Numbered from the stretch's first letter, positions 37,319 to 48,658 are shown. The stretch is DNA of 64,000 nt from Mycobacteriaceae bacterium (GCA_029977845.1 JAPOKC010000007.1:25529-89528); one strand, 5' to 3'. The notes: generated from the sequence alone by a model not told the origin. Made by a program: numbers and translations.

Positions 37319-38377
37319 ATGACCCCACATCGCCCCGAATTCCATCTCAACCGCCCCGGCGCGCTGATCGCCGCGCTGCCCGCAGTGCTGGGCTTCGTCC
37401 CGGAGAAATCCCTGGTTCTGGTCTCGCTGGAGGACGGCCGGATGGGGGCGGTGCTGAGGGTCGATCTCTCGGCGGACCTGGCCGACAACATCGGCCACCT
37501 CGCCGAGGTGGCCGCGGCCTCCGGGGCGCAGACCGTCGTGGCGGTGATCGTCGACGAGGACGGCGCGCTGTGCCCGATGTGCAATGACGATCACCGGCGG
37601 CTGTGCGAGTCGCTGACCGGGGCGCTGGAGGCGCGCGGCGTGGGCGTCTACGCGGCACACGTGGTGGACCGGGTCCAGGCCGGCGGGAGCTGGCGCTGCG
37701 TCGACGAGTGCGGGGCGTACGGGGAGGTGGAGGACCCGAGCGCTTCGCCGCTGGCGGCCGCCGCGGTTCTCGACGGGCGCCGGCTCTATGCGCGCCGGTC
37801 CGATCTGCAGGCCGTCGTCGCGGTGGCCGACGAGGGCTTCAGCGCCGGGCTGGTCGAGAGCATCCGGGACGCCGGTGCACGACGCGATAGCCAATGGCGC
37901 GCCGATCCCGACGACTGCGGCCGGCGCGATGTGGAGGCGATGATCGACGCCGCGGCCCGGGTCTGCGAAGGGGCCGCACTCGACGAAGCGGAGATCGCGG
38001 CGCTGGCATGTGCCCTCACCGATGTCGCTGTTCGCGACACGCTCTATGCGCTGGCGGTGGGGGCGCGGGCAGGTCAGGCGGAGACGTTATGGGCTCTTCT
38101 ATCGCGAACCCTGCCCGATCCTTGGAGAGTGGAAGCCCTTGTGCTGCTGGCATTTTCGGCCTATGCCCGTGGTGATGGGCCGCTGGCGGGCCTGTCCCTG
38201 GAAGCCGCACTGCGCAGCGATCCCGCGCATCGGATGGCTGGGATGCTCGACACCGCACTGCAGTCGGGCATGCGGCCGGAGCAGATCCGTGAACTGGCGG
38301 GGACCGGCTACCGCCTGGCCAAGCGGCTCGGCGTCACCCTGCCGAAGCGGAGGCTCTACGGCCGCCGTGCCGGCTGA
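37319..38377 (+). CDS. DUF4192 domain protein
   Basis: A 352-residue actinobacterial DUF4192 protein. The family opening is RPGALIAALPAVLGFVPEKSLVLVSLEDGRMGAVLRVDLS. A Cys-containing segment (CPMCNDDHRRLC) and a helical C-terminus (DALALGARAGQAETLWALLSRTLPDPWRVEALVLLAFSAYARGDG-like, TPR-like) follow. No function is assigned to the family. ATG 37319 is chosen because CAGCGT lies 7 nt upstream; ATG 37286 is in frame. It replaces the sthA/Rv2712c interval of M. tuberculosis. Ends 2 nt from the ideR stop. Confidence 0.85.
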   Translation: MTPHRPEFHLNRPGALIAALPAVLGFVPEKSLVLVSLEDGRMGAVLRVDLSADLADNIGHLAEVAAASGAQTVVAVIVDEDGALCPMCNDDHRRLCESLTGALEARGVGVYAAHVVDRVQAGGSWRCVDECGAYGEVEDPSASPLAAAAVLDGRRLYARRSDLQAVVAVADEGFSAGLVESIRDAGARRDSQWRADPDDCGRRDVEAMIDAAARVCEGAALDEAEIAALACALTDVAVRDTLYALAVGARAGQAETLWALLSRTLPDPWRVEALVLLAFSAYARGDGPLAGLSLEAALRSDPAHRMAGMLDTALQSGMRPEQIRELAGTGYRLAKRLGVTLPKRRLYGRRAG

Positions 38378-38379
38378 CC

Positions 38380-39075
38380 TCAGACCTTCTCCACCATGAC
38401 CGCGTGTGCCATCTCGTTCGGCAGCTCGACGTTCTGGTGCCCGCCGACGATGATCGTCACGTCGCCGTCCGGCCCGGTCTCCACCAGAACCCGGGCGTTC
38501 GGGACGACCCCGGCCTCCTTGAGCCGGCTGATGAGTTCGACATCGCCCTGGACGTGCTCGGTGAGCTGGCGGACCACGACGGCCACCGGGGAGCCCATCG
38601 GGAGTTCGGTCAGCCGCGCCAGCCGACGGCGCGCGGCCTCGGCCCGGTCATCGTCGAGGCCGAGTTGGGCAAGTCCTGGGATGGGGTTTCCGAATGGGGA
38701 GAGCGTCGGGTCGTCGAGCACCTGCACCAGACGGCGCTCGACGTCCTCGCTCATGACGTGCTCCCAGCGGCAGGCTTCGGCGTGCACCTCCTCCCAGGGC
38801 AGACCGATCACGTCGACCAGGAGCCGCTCAGCGAGACGGTGTTTGCGCATGACCGACACCGCGAGCTGGCGGCCCTTCTCGGTCAGTTCCAGGTGGCGGT
38901 CGCCGGCCACCTGCACCAGGCCGTCGCGTTCCATCCGTGCCACCGTCTGGCTGACCGTCGGGCCGCTCTGCTCCAACCGCTCGGCGATGCGCGCACGTAG
39001 GGGCACCACGCCCTCCTCCTCGAGGTCGTAGATCGTGCGCAGATACATCTCCGTGGTATCGACCAGATCGTTCAT
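38380..39075 (-). CDS. ideR: Iron-dependent regulator IdeR
   Basis: DtxR-family Fe(II)-dependent repressor of siderophore and iron-uptake genes and activator of iron storage. The 231 residues keep every known metal ligand: Met10, Cys102, Glu105 and His106 (primary site) and His79, Glu83 and His98 (ancillary site). The HTH is GPTVSQTVARMERDGLVQV, and an SH3-like domain ends the protein (GSPVAVVVRQL...VTIIVGGHQNVELP). TACACT (39100-39105, minus strand) is a plausible -10. Downstream of sigB, as in M. tuberculosis. Confidence 0.98.
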   Translation of the reverse strand: MNDLVDTTEMYLRTIYDLEEEGVVPLRARIAERLEQSGPTVSQTVARMERDGLVQVAGDRHLELTEKGRQLAVSVMRKHRLAERLLVDVIGLPWEEVHAEACRWEHVMSEDVERRLVQVLDDPTLSPFGNPIPGLAQLGLDDDRAEAARRRLARLTELPMGSPVAVVVRQLTEHVQGDVELISRLKEAGVVPNARVLVETGPDGDVTIIVGGHQNVELPNEMAHAVMVEKV

Positions 39076-39153
39076 TAGGTCACCCTTCGTCGCATCGCGA
39101 GTGTACGTGTCCAGCTGCGACGGGGGCTGTCATAGAGAAGACCGGCACAACGA

Positions 39154-39188
39154 AGAGTGGCCCGCCGGACTCTTCGGCGGGCCACTCT
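39154..39188 (-). terminator. Intrinsic terminator-like hairpin after sigB
   Basis: Perfect 14-bp stem AGAGTGGCCCGCCG / CGGCGGGCCACTCT with a 7-nt loop, 10 bp past the sigB stop and before ideR. There is no long U-tract. It probably ends sigB mRNA and separates ideR expression. Confidence 0.75.
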
Positions 39189-39197
39189 CAGGGGACG

Positions 39198-40157
<960 letters not shown>

Positions 40158-40194
40158 GATGGCCTCCTGTCGGCTGGCGACTGTCACTCCGTTC

Positions 40195-40221
40195 AACGAC
40201 CGACTGGACGGGAGAGTTCCC
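40195..40221 (-). promoter_or_regulatory. SigE/SigH-type promoter of sigB
   Basis: On the minus strand GGGAACT (40215-40221), 16 nt, then CGTT (40195-40198). This matches the GGAAC-N16-18-CGTT consensus of mycobacterial SigE/SigH, the known type of sigB promoter. Confidence 0.78.
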
Positions 40222-40305
40222 GGGTTCCGCCGATTCCACACGTTCTGACGTGCGCAAATTCAGCTGAATTGTGAGAATGCTTTAAGAAACCCGGTCAACG
40301 GGGGA

Positions 40306-40704
40306 TCAGCGCAGCCATTCCTCGTCTGGATAGCTGTTCTGCGGCTGCGGGGGTTCGGACTTCCCGGCCTCCAGGGCAGGCCGCTGACTGTGCGGAAACA
40401 GCGCGATCTGCCGCGGGGCATCGGGGTAACGCCTCGGCTCCTCTGCCCGGCGCGGCGGGCGATCGTTGGCGATCAGCACCGCCATCCAGGGCAGCGGGAT
40501 GGACAGGGCGAGGATTCCCAGGGAGATCAGGCCGTTGTGCCAGATGCCGTAGGCCACCGCGGCGCCGATGAAGGCCGGGATCCGCCAGACCATCAGGGTC
40601 AGGTACTTGCGGACGCGCTGGCGGTGCTGCTCATCGTAGGAATGGGCGGCACGGGTGATGAGGACGGGCCGGCCGTCGTCGTCGAAACCCAGATCGTGCG
40701 CCAT
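40306..40704 (-). CDS. DUF3099 family membrane protein
   Basis: A 132-residue orthologue of Rv2709. It starts MAHDLGFDDDGRPVLITRAAHSYDEQHRQRVRKYLTLMVWRIPAFIGAAVAYGIWHNGLISLGILALSIPLPWMAVLIANDRPPRR, with the two-helix hairpin (about 36-82) of the DUF3099 family. A polar C-terminal tail follows. Function unknown. A longer ORF from 40776 is open but the ATG at 40704 fits the family. Divergent from the DUF3039 gene. Confidence 0.83.
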   Translation of the reverse strand: MAHDLGFDDDGRPVLITRAAHSYDEQHRQRVRKYLTLMVWRIPAFIGAAVAYGIWHNGLISLGILALSIPLPWMAVLIANDRPPRRAEEPRRYPDAPRQIALFPHSQRPALEAGKSEPPQPQNSYPDEEWLR

Positions 40705-40768
40705 ACCCCCACTTTTCCATATCGCAGGCCGTTCAAACGAGGCGGATTTCTTACGGCACAATGGCGGG

Positions 40769-41008
40769 ATGGACACTCAGACCATCGAGCGGCCCGATAC
40801 CGACGAGCGCGTCGACGACGGTAACGACAGCGATCGGCCCAAGGTCTTCCACTATGTGAAGAAGGACAAGATCGCCGAAAGCGCCGTCATGGGCAACCAC
40901 GTGGTGGCGCTGTGCGGCGAGGTGTTCCCGGTGACCCGCGCCGCCAAGCCGGGTTCACCGGTCTGCCCGGACTGCAAGCGGATCTACGAAACTCTCAAGA
41001 AGGGCTGA
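40769..41008 (+). CDS. DUF3039 zinc-ribbon-like protein
   Basis: A 79-residue actinobacterial protein (Rv2708c-like). It contains KVFHYVKKDKIAESAVMGNHVVALCGEVFPVTRAAKPGSPVCPDCKRIYETL; the single Cys, the CPDC pair and the preceding His form a possible metal site. Function unknown. CACAAT lies 6 nt before the ATG, so the mRNA may be leaderless. Overlaps the 3' end of the convergent YihY gene by 14 bp. Confidence 0.85.
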   Translation: MDTQTIERPDTDERVDDGNDSDRPKVFHYVKKDKIAESAVMGNHVVALCGEVFPVTRAAKPGSPVCPDCKRIYETLKKG

Positions 41009-41972
41009 CACCGGCCGGTTGCCGGTCGGATGTCTGCGCGGCGTCTCCGCTGACCCCGGGCGTGCGATGCCGGTTCCGCCACCGCGCCCGCCAGCGATGC
41101 CAGTGCGGTTCGGGGGCGGGCCACTCCTCCTCGATGGCGGCGTTCAGTTCGGCCCCGATCATGATCGAGAATCCCAGGAAGAACGCGAACAACAGGAACG
41201 CGATCGGGGTGGCCAACGCCCCGTACGTGTAACCGGTGCGGGTGATGTAGCTCAGGTACACCCGCAGGCCCGCGGTCGCGACTACGAAGAACGCCGTCGC
41301 CAGGATGGCGCCCCAGATCAGTCGGTGGGTGGGCAGCGGTTTGGGCAACGACACCCGGTACAGAATCGTCGCCGACAGGACCAGGCCGGCGATCAGCATC
41401 GGGTAGTAGCCGGACCGCAGCACCGCGTCGAGGCTGGGCGGTATGTGCGCGGCCACCGCCCGCGGCCCCAGTGCCAGCAGGGGTGCCATGGCGACGACGA
41501 AGACCAGCATCACCAGGTACAGGCCCAGGGCGAAGAACCGTTGCCGGACCGGATGGCGCAGCGCGGTCTGGCCGTGGGCCTCCACCACCGAATCGACGTA
41601 GGCCGAGATGGCCGACGATCCCGCCCACAGGCTGATCACGAAACCCAGCGAGACCACTTCGCCGCGGGCGCCCTGAATGATGTCGTGGACGGTCGGCTCG
41701 ATGATCTCGGCGACGATGTTCTTCGAGAAGAAGCTATTCGACGTGCTGATCAGCTGCTGCTGGATGGTGGCCAGGGTGTCGGGCCCGAACAACGGCGCCA
41801 CGTAGGCCAGGCTGCCGAGAATGCCGAGCAGCAGGGGAGGCAACGACAACACCGACCAGAACCCGGCCTGAGCCGACTCGGAGAAGATCGAATCATCCCA
41901 GCTCTTGGACAACGTCCGTTTGGCGATCCGCCATGCGTGATGACGGGTCGGCTTGGCTGGCTGCTCAGTCAT
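40995..41972 (-). CDS. YihY/BrkB family inner-membrane protein
   Basis: A 325-residue orthologue of Rv2707, of the YihY/virulence-factor BrkB family (once mislabelled RNase BN). Six membrane helices are seen, starting at FWSVLSLPPLLLGILGSLAYVAP. The family segment is VSLGFVISLWAGSSAISAYVDSVVEAHG, and ATPIAFLLFAFFLGFSIMIGAELNAAIEEEWPA closes the domain. Its biochemical role is not established. Start ATG 41972 or GTG 41975. Confidence 0.88.
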   Translation of the reverse strand: MTEQPAKPTRHHAWRIAKRTLSKSWDDSIFSESAQAGFWSVLSLPPLLLGILGSLAYVAPLFGPDTLATIQQQLISTSNSFFSKNIVAEIIEPTVHDIIQGARGEVVSLGFVISLWAGSSAISAYVDSVVEAHGQTALRHPVRQRFFALGLYLVMLVFVVAMAPLLALGPRAVAAHIPPSLDAVLRSGYYPMLIAGLVLSATILYRVSLPKPLPTHRLIWGAILATAFFVVATAGLRVYLSYITRTGYTYGALATPIAFLLFAFFLGFSIMIGAELNAAIEEEWPAPEPHWHRWRARWRNRHRTPGVSGDAAQTSDRQPAGVSPS

Positions 41973-42031
41973 CACCGTCCAGCATTCCTGACCACGGCCG
42001 TCGCACCGGACACCCCGGCCGTGTCGGTCGG

Positions 42032-42232
42032 TTAGACGTCCGCTTCCTCGGTTTCACTGACCTCCAGCACCGCGGCCAGTTCGACGAGGCGGGCCTGGTG
42101 CTGTTTGGCGTGGTGCTGGCAGAACAGCAGTTCAGCACCGGAGGGGAGTTTGGCCCGCACGCGCGCCGCCGCACCGCAGCGGTCGCAGCGATCAGCCCTG
42201 GTCAGTTCGGGACTGGTGATCGTTGCGTTCAT
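42032..42232 (-). CDS. DUF7455 small zinc-binding protein
   Basis: A 66-residue protein with CDRCGAAARVRAKLPSGAELLFCQHHAKQHQARLVELAAVLEV; the CxxC and C-x-H-H form a zinc-knuckle-like site. It is conserved next to sigA/sigB in actinobacteria, with no known role. GAGGAG lies before the ATG at 42232. The 174-bp gap to the next gene holds a GGCGCCGGCGCC palindrome and both divergent promoters. Confidence 0.82.
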   Translation of the reverse strand: MNATITSPELTRADRCDRCGAAARVRAKLPSGAELLFCQHHAKQHQARLVELAAVLEVSETEEADV

Positions 42233-42406
42233 GGGCTCCTCCGTCGGGTGCTCAACGTTTCTGAGAGCTCTGGGCGCCGGCGCCGAGATGCCGCCAGCGT
42301 GTGTCTACTGTCTCAGACGTTTCGGCCCGCGGCCTTGTTCCCGCGCCGCGCGGATGTGGCGTGTCTCACGCTGCCGTACCCCCTGAGGTTCGTGCAGTGT
42401 GGCGGG

Positions 42407-42769
42407 ATGCCAGCCGATGCGCAACTTCTGGTCCACCTGTGCAGCCGGTCGCAATGGGACTCCGCCCGCAGCGACGGCGGGATCCGGCCCGAGCCCGCGG
42501 TCGGTTTCGTCCATCTGTCCACCCAGTCGCAGGTCCACCTGCCCGCCAACCGGCTCTTCGCGGGTCGCGCCGACCTGGTGCTGCTGTACCTCGATCCCCG
42601 CCGGCTCGGCTCGCCGGTGCGCTGGGAGCCCGGCGTTCCGGGCGACCCCGCCGAGATGGTGTTCCCGCACCTGTACGGTCCGCTGCCGGCGGACGCGGTC
42701 GTCACCGTCGAGGCCTATCGGCCCGGGCCGGACGGCAGGTTTCCGGAGTTGTCCACAGCCGGGTCCTGA
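42407..42769 (+). CDS. DUF952 domain protein
   Basis: A 120-residue DUF952 protein: LLVHLCSRSQWDSARSDGGIRPEPAVGFVHLSTQSQVHLPANRLFAGRADLVLLYLDPRRLGSPVRWEPGVPGDPAEMVFPHLYGPLPADAV. The fold resembles ADP-ribosyltransferase-like or glutathione-S-transferase-associated proteins; no function is established. ATG 42407 is chosen because CAGTGT lies 6 nt upstream. The longer ORF from 41933 has no similarity upstream. Confidence 0.84.
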   Translation: MPADAQLLVHLCSRSQWDSARSDGGIRPEPAVGFVHLSTQSQVHLPANRLFAGRADLVLLYLDPRRLGSPVRWEPGVPGDPAEMVFPHLYGPLPADAVVTVEAYRPGPDGRFPELSTAGS

Positions 42770-42863
42770 GGCGAATTCCGGCATCGCCGGAAATTGCTAC
42801 TTTTCGCCCGGGAACACCGCCCGCTTTTCCTCCCCCGAGGGCCGGCGGATTCCCGCTGACGGT

Positions 42864-42888
42864 GGCCGGGTATCTGCAGTGCCCGGCC
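42864..42888. other. Inverted repeat between the DUF952 gene and the next gene
   Basis: GGCCGGG ... CCCGGCC (7 bp, 11-nt loop) in the 145-bp gap, without a T-run. It could be a weak terminator of the DUF952 gene or an operator for the following gene. Confidence 0.3.
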
Positions 42889-42902
42889 ACCTCACCGGCA
42901 CT

Positions 42903-42908
42903 TACAGT
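42903..42908 (+). promoter_or_regulatory. -10 hexamer of the hypothetical gene at 42915 (leaderless)
   Basis: TACAGT ends 6 nt before GTG 42915. It sets the start of the hypothetical gene, against a much longer in-frame ORF from 42399 whose first part overlaps the DUF952 gene. Confidence 0.5.
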
Positions 42909-42914
42909 GCACGA

Positions 42915-43751
42915 GTGGCCAAACCCCCGAAACTCGGCGTCCGCGACGTCACCGATGTTCCGCTGCGGGAAGTCTCCGGCCTGGCACTGCACGGCTCGCA
43001 CCTGCTCGCCGTCGGCGACCACGATCCGGCGGTGTTCACCGCACAGCTGGGCCAGTGGCCGCCGGTATGGCGGGGCATCGACCTCGGCGGTCTGGGCCTG
43101 CCCGACGGCGGCACCCAGTTCGAAGCCGTGGTCTCCACCGGAGAGCACACCGTGCTGGTCCTGCAGGAGCAACCGGCGCGGGTGCTGCAGTTGGATCTCG
43201 CGGCGCCCACGTTGACGGGCGAGTTGCAGCTGACCATTCCCGAAGGTCACCGGCTGCACGAAGCGTGGCTGGGCGATCGCTCCTCGCGCGGTGAGGCGCT
43301 GATCCTGGCCGACCGCGGCCATCTGATCGTGGTGAAGGAGAAGGATCCCGCCGCGATCCTCGAGTTCGGACCGGCCGGCGACAGTCCGGTCGGCTGGCGC
43401 CGGGGCGGACCGGTGTCGCCGCCGTCCGAAGCCGGGGGTGAGCTCACCGTGCTGGCGACGTGGTGGCTGGGTGAGGACCTGACCGCATGGCTGCCCGATA
43501 TCAGCGACGCGACCACAGGTCCCGACGGCCGTCTCTACCTGATGTCGGATCAGGGCAGCGCGATCGCCCGGATGCCGGATGCGCTGGATCCCGCCGGCGG
43601 CACCGCCGATGCGGATGCGATCTGGCGCATCGCCGGAAGCCCGGAGAACGCCGAGGGTCTGGTGGTCCTGCAGGATGGCACACCACTGGTGGCGTTGGAC
43701 ACGAAGTCCCCGAAGAAGAACCTGCTGCGTCTCGAACCACTGCCGCTGTAA
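42915..43751 (+). CDS. Conserved hypothetical, probable beta-propeller
   Basis: A 278-residue protein not assigned to a named family. Repeated units of the form S-G-L-A-L-H-G-S-H-L-L-A-V-G-D-H-D (about 19-37), RGEALILADRGHLIVVKEKDPA and TGPDGRLYLMSDQGSAIARM, ending NAEGLVVLQDGTPLVALDTKSPKKNLLRLEPL, suggest four-stranded propeller blades like those of esterase-like/SdiA-regulated phytase-type proteins. No signal peptide is seen, so it is cytoplasmic. GTG start, leaderless. It is convergent with sigA, 26 bp apart. Confidence 0.65.
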   Translation: MAKPPKLGVRDVTDVPLREVSGLALHGSHLLAVGDHDPAVFTAQLGQWPPVWRGIDLGGLGLPDGGTQFEAVVSTGEHTVLVLQEQPARVLQLDLAAPTLTGELQLTIPEGHRLHEAWLGDRSSRGEALILADRGHLIVVKEKDPAAILEFGPAGDSPVGWRRGGPVSPPSEAGGELTVLATWWLGEDLTAWLPDISDATTGPDGRLYLMSDQGSAIARMPDALDPAGGTADADAIWRIAGSPENAEGLVVLQDGTPLVALDTKSPKKNLLRLEPLPL

Positions 43752-43777
43752 TCGCCTGGGCGGCAAGGCTTTCGGTT

Positions 43778-45631
<1,854 letters not shown>

Positions 45632-45760
45632 GTACACCCTTTCGGTCGTGCAACTTCCGGGGCGGGCGCAGGCCTGCCTAGCCGGGAGCGTTAGCTATGC
45701 GGAATATGGGGGCGTGATCTGCAGGGATACTCACCGCCGTGTTCGGCGGCCGCCGCGTCC

Positions 45761-45766
45761 ATTGTA
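45761..45766 (-). promoter_or_regulatory. -10 hexamer of sigA
   Basis: TACAAT on the minus strand, with TTCAGC as a possible -35 about 18 bp upstream. It gives a 5' leader of about 120 nt before GTG 45631. The 178-bp gap between sigA and ppgK holds no other feature. Confidence 0.5.
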
Positions 45767-45815
45767 ACGACTGTCCGGCCATACGCTGAATCGCAGCGGT
45801 TCGGATCAGCGCCGT

Positions 45816-46583
45816 TCAGTGCCCGGATTGCGCCTCGGCCGCCGCCATGGCGGCTCCGACGATGCCCGCGGTGTTGAGCAGTTCGGCTGCAACGACGGGG
45901 GTCCGGTTGGTCAGCAACGGGATCCATTTCTCGGACTTTCGGCTGATCCCACCGCCGGCGATGAACAGGTCCGGCCACATCGCGTTCTCGACGGCGACGA
46001 GGACCTTTGAGACCTCCTTGGTCCACCGCCGGAACTTCCAGCCCTTGCGTTCCTTGACCGAGGATGCGGCCCGGTGCTCGGCTTCCTTGCCGTCGACCTC
46101 GATGTGGCCGAATTCGGTGTTGGGCAACAGCATTCCGTTATGGATCACCGCCGAACCGATACCGGTGCCGAACGTCAGAAGGATGACCACACCCTTGTGG
46201 TCGCGCCCGGCGCCGTAGCGCTGTTCGGCCAGTCCGGCTGCGTCGGCATCGTTGAGCACGGTCACCGGGCGGCCGTCCAGGGCCCGGCTGTACTGCTCGG
46301 CCGCGTTGGCTCCGATCCAGGCCCGGTCGACGTTCGCCGCGGTGTGCACCACGCCGTCGACCACCACGCCCGGATAGGTGACGCCCAGCGGCCCCGAGAA
46401 TTCGAAATGGCGGACCACCTCGGCCACCGTCGCCGTCACCGCCTCGGGAGTCGCCGGCTGGGGCGTTTCGAGACGGAAGCGCTCGCCCACCAGCTTCCCG
46501 GTGGCCAGATCGACGATGGCACCCTTGACCCCGCTCCCGCCGACGTCGACACCGAGGGCCTGGCCGGAGATGGTTTCGGTCAT
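45816..46583 (-). CDS. ppgK: Polyphosphate glucokinase
   Basis: Phosphorylates glucose with polyphosphate or ATP; orthologue of Rv2702, 255 residues. ROK-type phosphate motifs are [15 protein letters not shown] and [16 protein letters not shown], the sugar motif is [11 protein letters not shown] and [18 protein letters not shown] carries the catalytic Asp, and a C-terminal helix follows. TAGTGT (46590-46595, minus strand) lies 6 nt before the ATG, indicating a leaderless mRNA. Divergent from suhB. Confidence 0.95.
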   Translation of the reverse strand: MTETISGQALGVDVGGSGVKGAIVDLATGKLVGERFRLETPQPATPEAVTATVAEVVRHFEFSGPLGVTYPGVVVDGVVHTAANVDRAWIGANAAEQYSRALDGRPVTVLNDADAAGLAEQRYGAGRDHKGVVILLTFGTGIGSAVIHNGMLLPNTEFGHIEVDGKEAEHRAASSVKERKGWKFRRWTKEVSKVLVAVENAMWPDLFIAGGGISRKSEKWIPLLTNRTPVVAAELLNTAGIVGAAMAAAEAQSGH

Positions 46584-46655
46584 TGGAAAACACTAACGGG
46601 TGAGCGGTTCGGCGACCGGGCGAATGTGTGGCGGGGGATGTGCTGCGATAGCAGG

Positions 46656-47513
46656 GTGACCGACGATCAGACCCGCTCGTTGCGAGACGTGGCCGAACGG
46701 GTGGCGACGGAGGCCGCGTACTTCGTTCGTAACCGGCGCGCCGAATTATTCGGTGATGACGCCGCCGGGCCACGCGAGGAGGGTTCCGCCGTCCGGGTCA
46801 AGAGCGGCCCCACCGATCCGGTCACCATCGTCGACACCGAGACCGAGCAACTCGTGCGCAGACGGCTGGCCGAACTACGACCGGGTGAGCCGATTCTCGG
46901 CGAGGAGGAGGGTGGCGCCGAAGCCGCCGCCGGTGCGGTGCGATGGGTGGTGGATCCCATCGACGGGACGGTGAACTTCGTCTACGGCATTCCGGCCTAC
47001 GCCGTGTCGATCGCCGCCCAGATCGACGGCGTCTCGGTGGCCGGCGCGGTCGCCGACGTGTGCAGCGGTGAGGTGTACTCGGCCGCGGCCGGCGGGGGAG
47101 CGCATGTACTGGCTCGCGGGGAGCGCAGGCCGTTGCGCTGCAGCGCCGCATCGGATCTCTCAATGACGTTGTTGGGCACCGGTTTTGGGTACGACCCGCA
47201 TCGCCGCGCGATCCAGGCTGAGCTGGCGGCCGGGATGCTCCCTCTGGTGCGCGACATCCGCCGCATCGGCTCGGCCGCGCTGGATCTGTGCCTGGTCGCG
47301 TCCGGCCGGCTCGATGCGCATTACGAGCACGGTCTCAACGCCTGGGACTGGGCGGCCGGCGCGCTGATCGCAGCCGAGGCCGGAGCTTTGGTGGTGCTGC
47401 CGCAACCGGATGCGGGCGGCCCGGCGCCGCTGCTGGTCGCCGCCGCGCCTGGTGTGTCCGCCCAACTGCTGGCGGCGCTGGACCGGTTATCGGGTCTGGG
47501 GCCGCTGCCGTGA
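46656..47513 (+). CDS. suhB: Inositol monophosphatase SuhB
   Basis: Mg-dependent inositol-1-phosphate phosphatase making free inositol for phosphatidylinositol and mycothiol. The 285 residues are orthologous to Rv2701c. Metal motifs are DPIDGTVNFVYGIPAYAVSIA and WDWAAGALIAAEAGA, with GEEEGGAE upstream. GTG 46656 is chosen; a TGCGAT element lies 6 nt upstream. The longer ORF from 46074 covers ppgK on the other strand and is rejected. Convergent with the next gene. Confidence 0.93.
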   Translation: MTDDQTRSLRDVAERVATEAAYFVRNRRAELFGDDAAGPREEGSAVRVKSGPTDPVTIVDTETEQLVRRRLAELRPGEPILGEEEGGAEAAAGAVRWVVDPIDGTVNFVYGIPAYAVSIAAQIDGVSVAGAVADVCSGEVYSAAAGGGAHVLARGERRPLRCSAASDLSMTLLGTGFGYDPHRRAIQAELAAGMLPLVRDIRRIGSAALDLCLVASGRLDAHYEHGLNAWDWAAGALIAAEAGALVVLPQPDAGGPAPLLVAAAPGVSAQLLAALDRLSGLGPLP

Positions 47514-47518
47514 GCCGG

Positions 47519-48169
47519 TCAGCAGGTTCCGCTGTGAATCTTGGCGAGCAGCGCCGAGTCGGCCGGCTCGCTGGCGCCCGGACGTAGACCGGACAGCACA
47601 GCCGAGATGTCGTCACTGTTGGCCAGTGAGGTGAAGTCGGTGCCGATCACCAGATCGACCGAGTCGTCTTTGCGGTCATCCTGGTAGAGCTCGACGCACG
47701 GCGCCACCAGCCAGACCGCGGCCGCGTCGGCCCTGCCGTCCGGACCGAACCTGATCTGACCCTGGCAGGACAACCGGGCGCCGGCATAGATCGGATCATT
47801 GGCCGCCGTCGGCGCGGCGAACCCCAGATCGCGCAGCGCCCCGGCGACCTCGCCGGCCTGGCCGCCCTGCCCGCTGGCATTGAGGACGCGGACCTTGGTG
47901 TCATTGAGCTTGGCCGGGGCGACGTCGACCAGGCCCGAGCCGGAGACCCGCTCGCCGAGCCGTGGCGCGCCGGAATCGGCCGGCGCAGGCGGAGCAGGGC
48001 AGCCGGACGCCTCGTTCACGTCGGCGGGCCGGGTGAGCACGAGCGTCCACACCAGAGCGGTCAGGATGAAAAGCACGGCAACGGCGATGATCCCGGGCCG
48101 GTAGTTGCGGTGACGGAACGGTTGCCCGTTCTTGTCGTAAGCTGTCCCCGCGGCAATGTGTGCGACCAC
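47519..48169 (-). CDS. LytR_C-domain envelope integrity protein (Rv2700/CEI-like)
   Basis: A 216-residue membrane-anchored protein, the same length as Rv2700, which is needed for cell-envelope integrity. A short cytoplasmic N-terminus and one membrane helix (about 28-48, IIAVAVLFILTALVWTLVL) precede an extracytoplasmic LytR C-terminal domain (VRVLNASGQGGQAGEVAGALRDLGFAAP). GTG 48169 is fixed by TACAGT (48176-48181, minus strand) 6 nt upstream, a leaderless arrangement; the ORF is open further upstream. Confidence 0.87.
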   Translation of the reverse strand: MVAHIAAGTAYDKNGQPFRHRNYRPGIIAVAVLFILTALVWTLVLTRPADVNEASGCPAPPAPADSGAPRLGERVSGSGLVDVAPAKLNDTKVRVLNASGQGGQAGEVAGALRDLGFAAPTAANDPIYAGARLSCQGQIRFGPDGRADAAAVWLVAPCVELYQDDRKDDSVDLVIGTDFTSLANSDDISAVLSGLRPGASEPADSALLAKIHSGTC

Positions 48170-48233
48170 GAGAGCACTGTAGTGGGCAAGGGGTCGGGCT
48201 GTTAGAACACGCCGATCGGCCAAATTCAGCGAA

Positions 48234-48249
48234 TGTGACGTAAATCACG
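48234..48249. promoter_or_regulatory. CRP-type binding site upstream of the DUF4193 gene
   Basis: TGTGA-CGTAAA-TCACG agrees with the mycobacterial CRP consensus TGTGANNTNNNTCACA in all but the last base. It sits 107-122 bp before the ATG at 48356, about 75 bp before the likely transcription start, if TTGCTC/TACAAA (about 48283-48310) is the promoter. Confidence 0.65.
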
Positions 48250-48355
48250 TGCAGACTCGCCGATTCCCGGGCAGGAATGGTTTTGCTCATGCGTTCCCCG
48301 CTGATACAAAGTGCGCGCAGGTTTGACCAACATCGAGACGACGAAGGGAGTGACG

Positions 48356-48658
48356 ATGGCCACCGATTACGACGCCCCACGGCGTACCGAGAGCGACGAG
48401 GTCGCCGAGGATTCCCTCGAGGAGCTGACCGCCCGCCGCAACGAGGCGCAATCGGCCGTCGTCGACGTCGACGAATCCGAATCGGCGGAATCCTTCGAGC
48501 TGCCCGGCGCGGACCTGTCCGGCGAGGAACTCTCGGTCCGGGTGGTGCCGAAGCAGGCCGACGAATTCACCTGCTCGAGCTGCTTTTTGGTCCACCACCG
48601 CAGCCGGCTGGCCAGCGAGAAAAACGGCCAGATGATCTGCACTGACTGCGCGGCCTAA
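48356..48658 (+). CDS. DUF4193 family zinc-ribbon-like protein
   Basis: A 100-residue actinobacterial protein orthologous to Rv2699c. An acidic N-terminal half (RTESDEVAEDSLEELTARRNEAQSAVVDVDESESAESFELPGADLSGEEL) precedes [38 protein letters not shown]; the two CxxC pairs form a zinc ribbon. Function unknown; it has been viewed as possibly RNA- or transcription-related. GAAGGGAG precedes the ATG. A CRP-type site lies upstream. The TAA stop interlocks with the convergent gene in CTAA. Confidence 0.9.
   Translation: MATDYDAPRRTESDEVAEDSLEELTARRNEAQSAVVDVDESESAESFELPGADLSGEELSVRVVPKQADEFTCSSCFLVHHRSRLASEKNGQMICTDCAA

Noticed and set aside
46074..46655. Upstream extension of the suhB frame
   Set aside because: Covers ppgK on the other strand and lacks similarity; GTG 46656 fits the family start.
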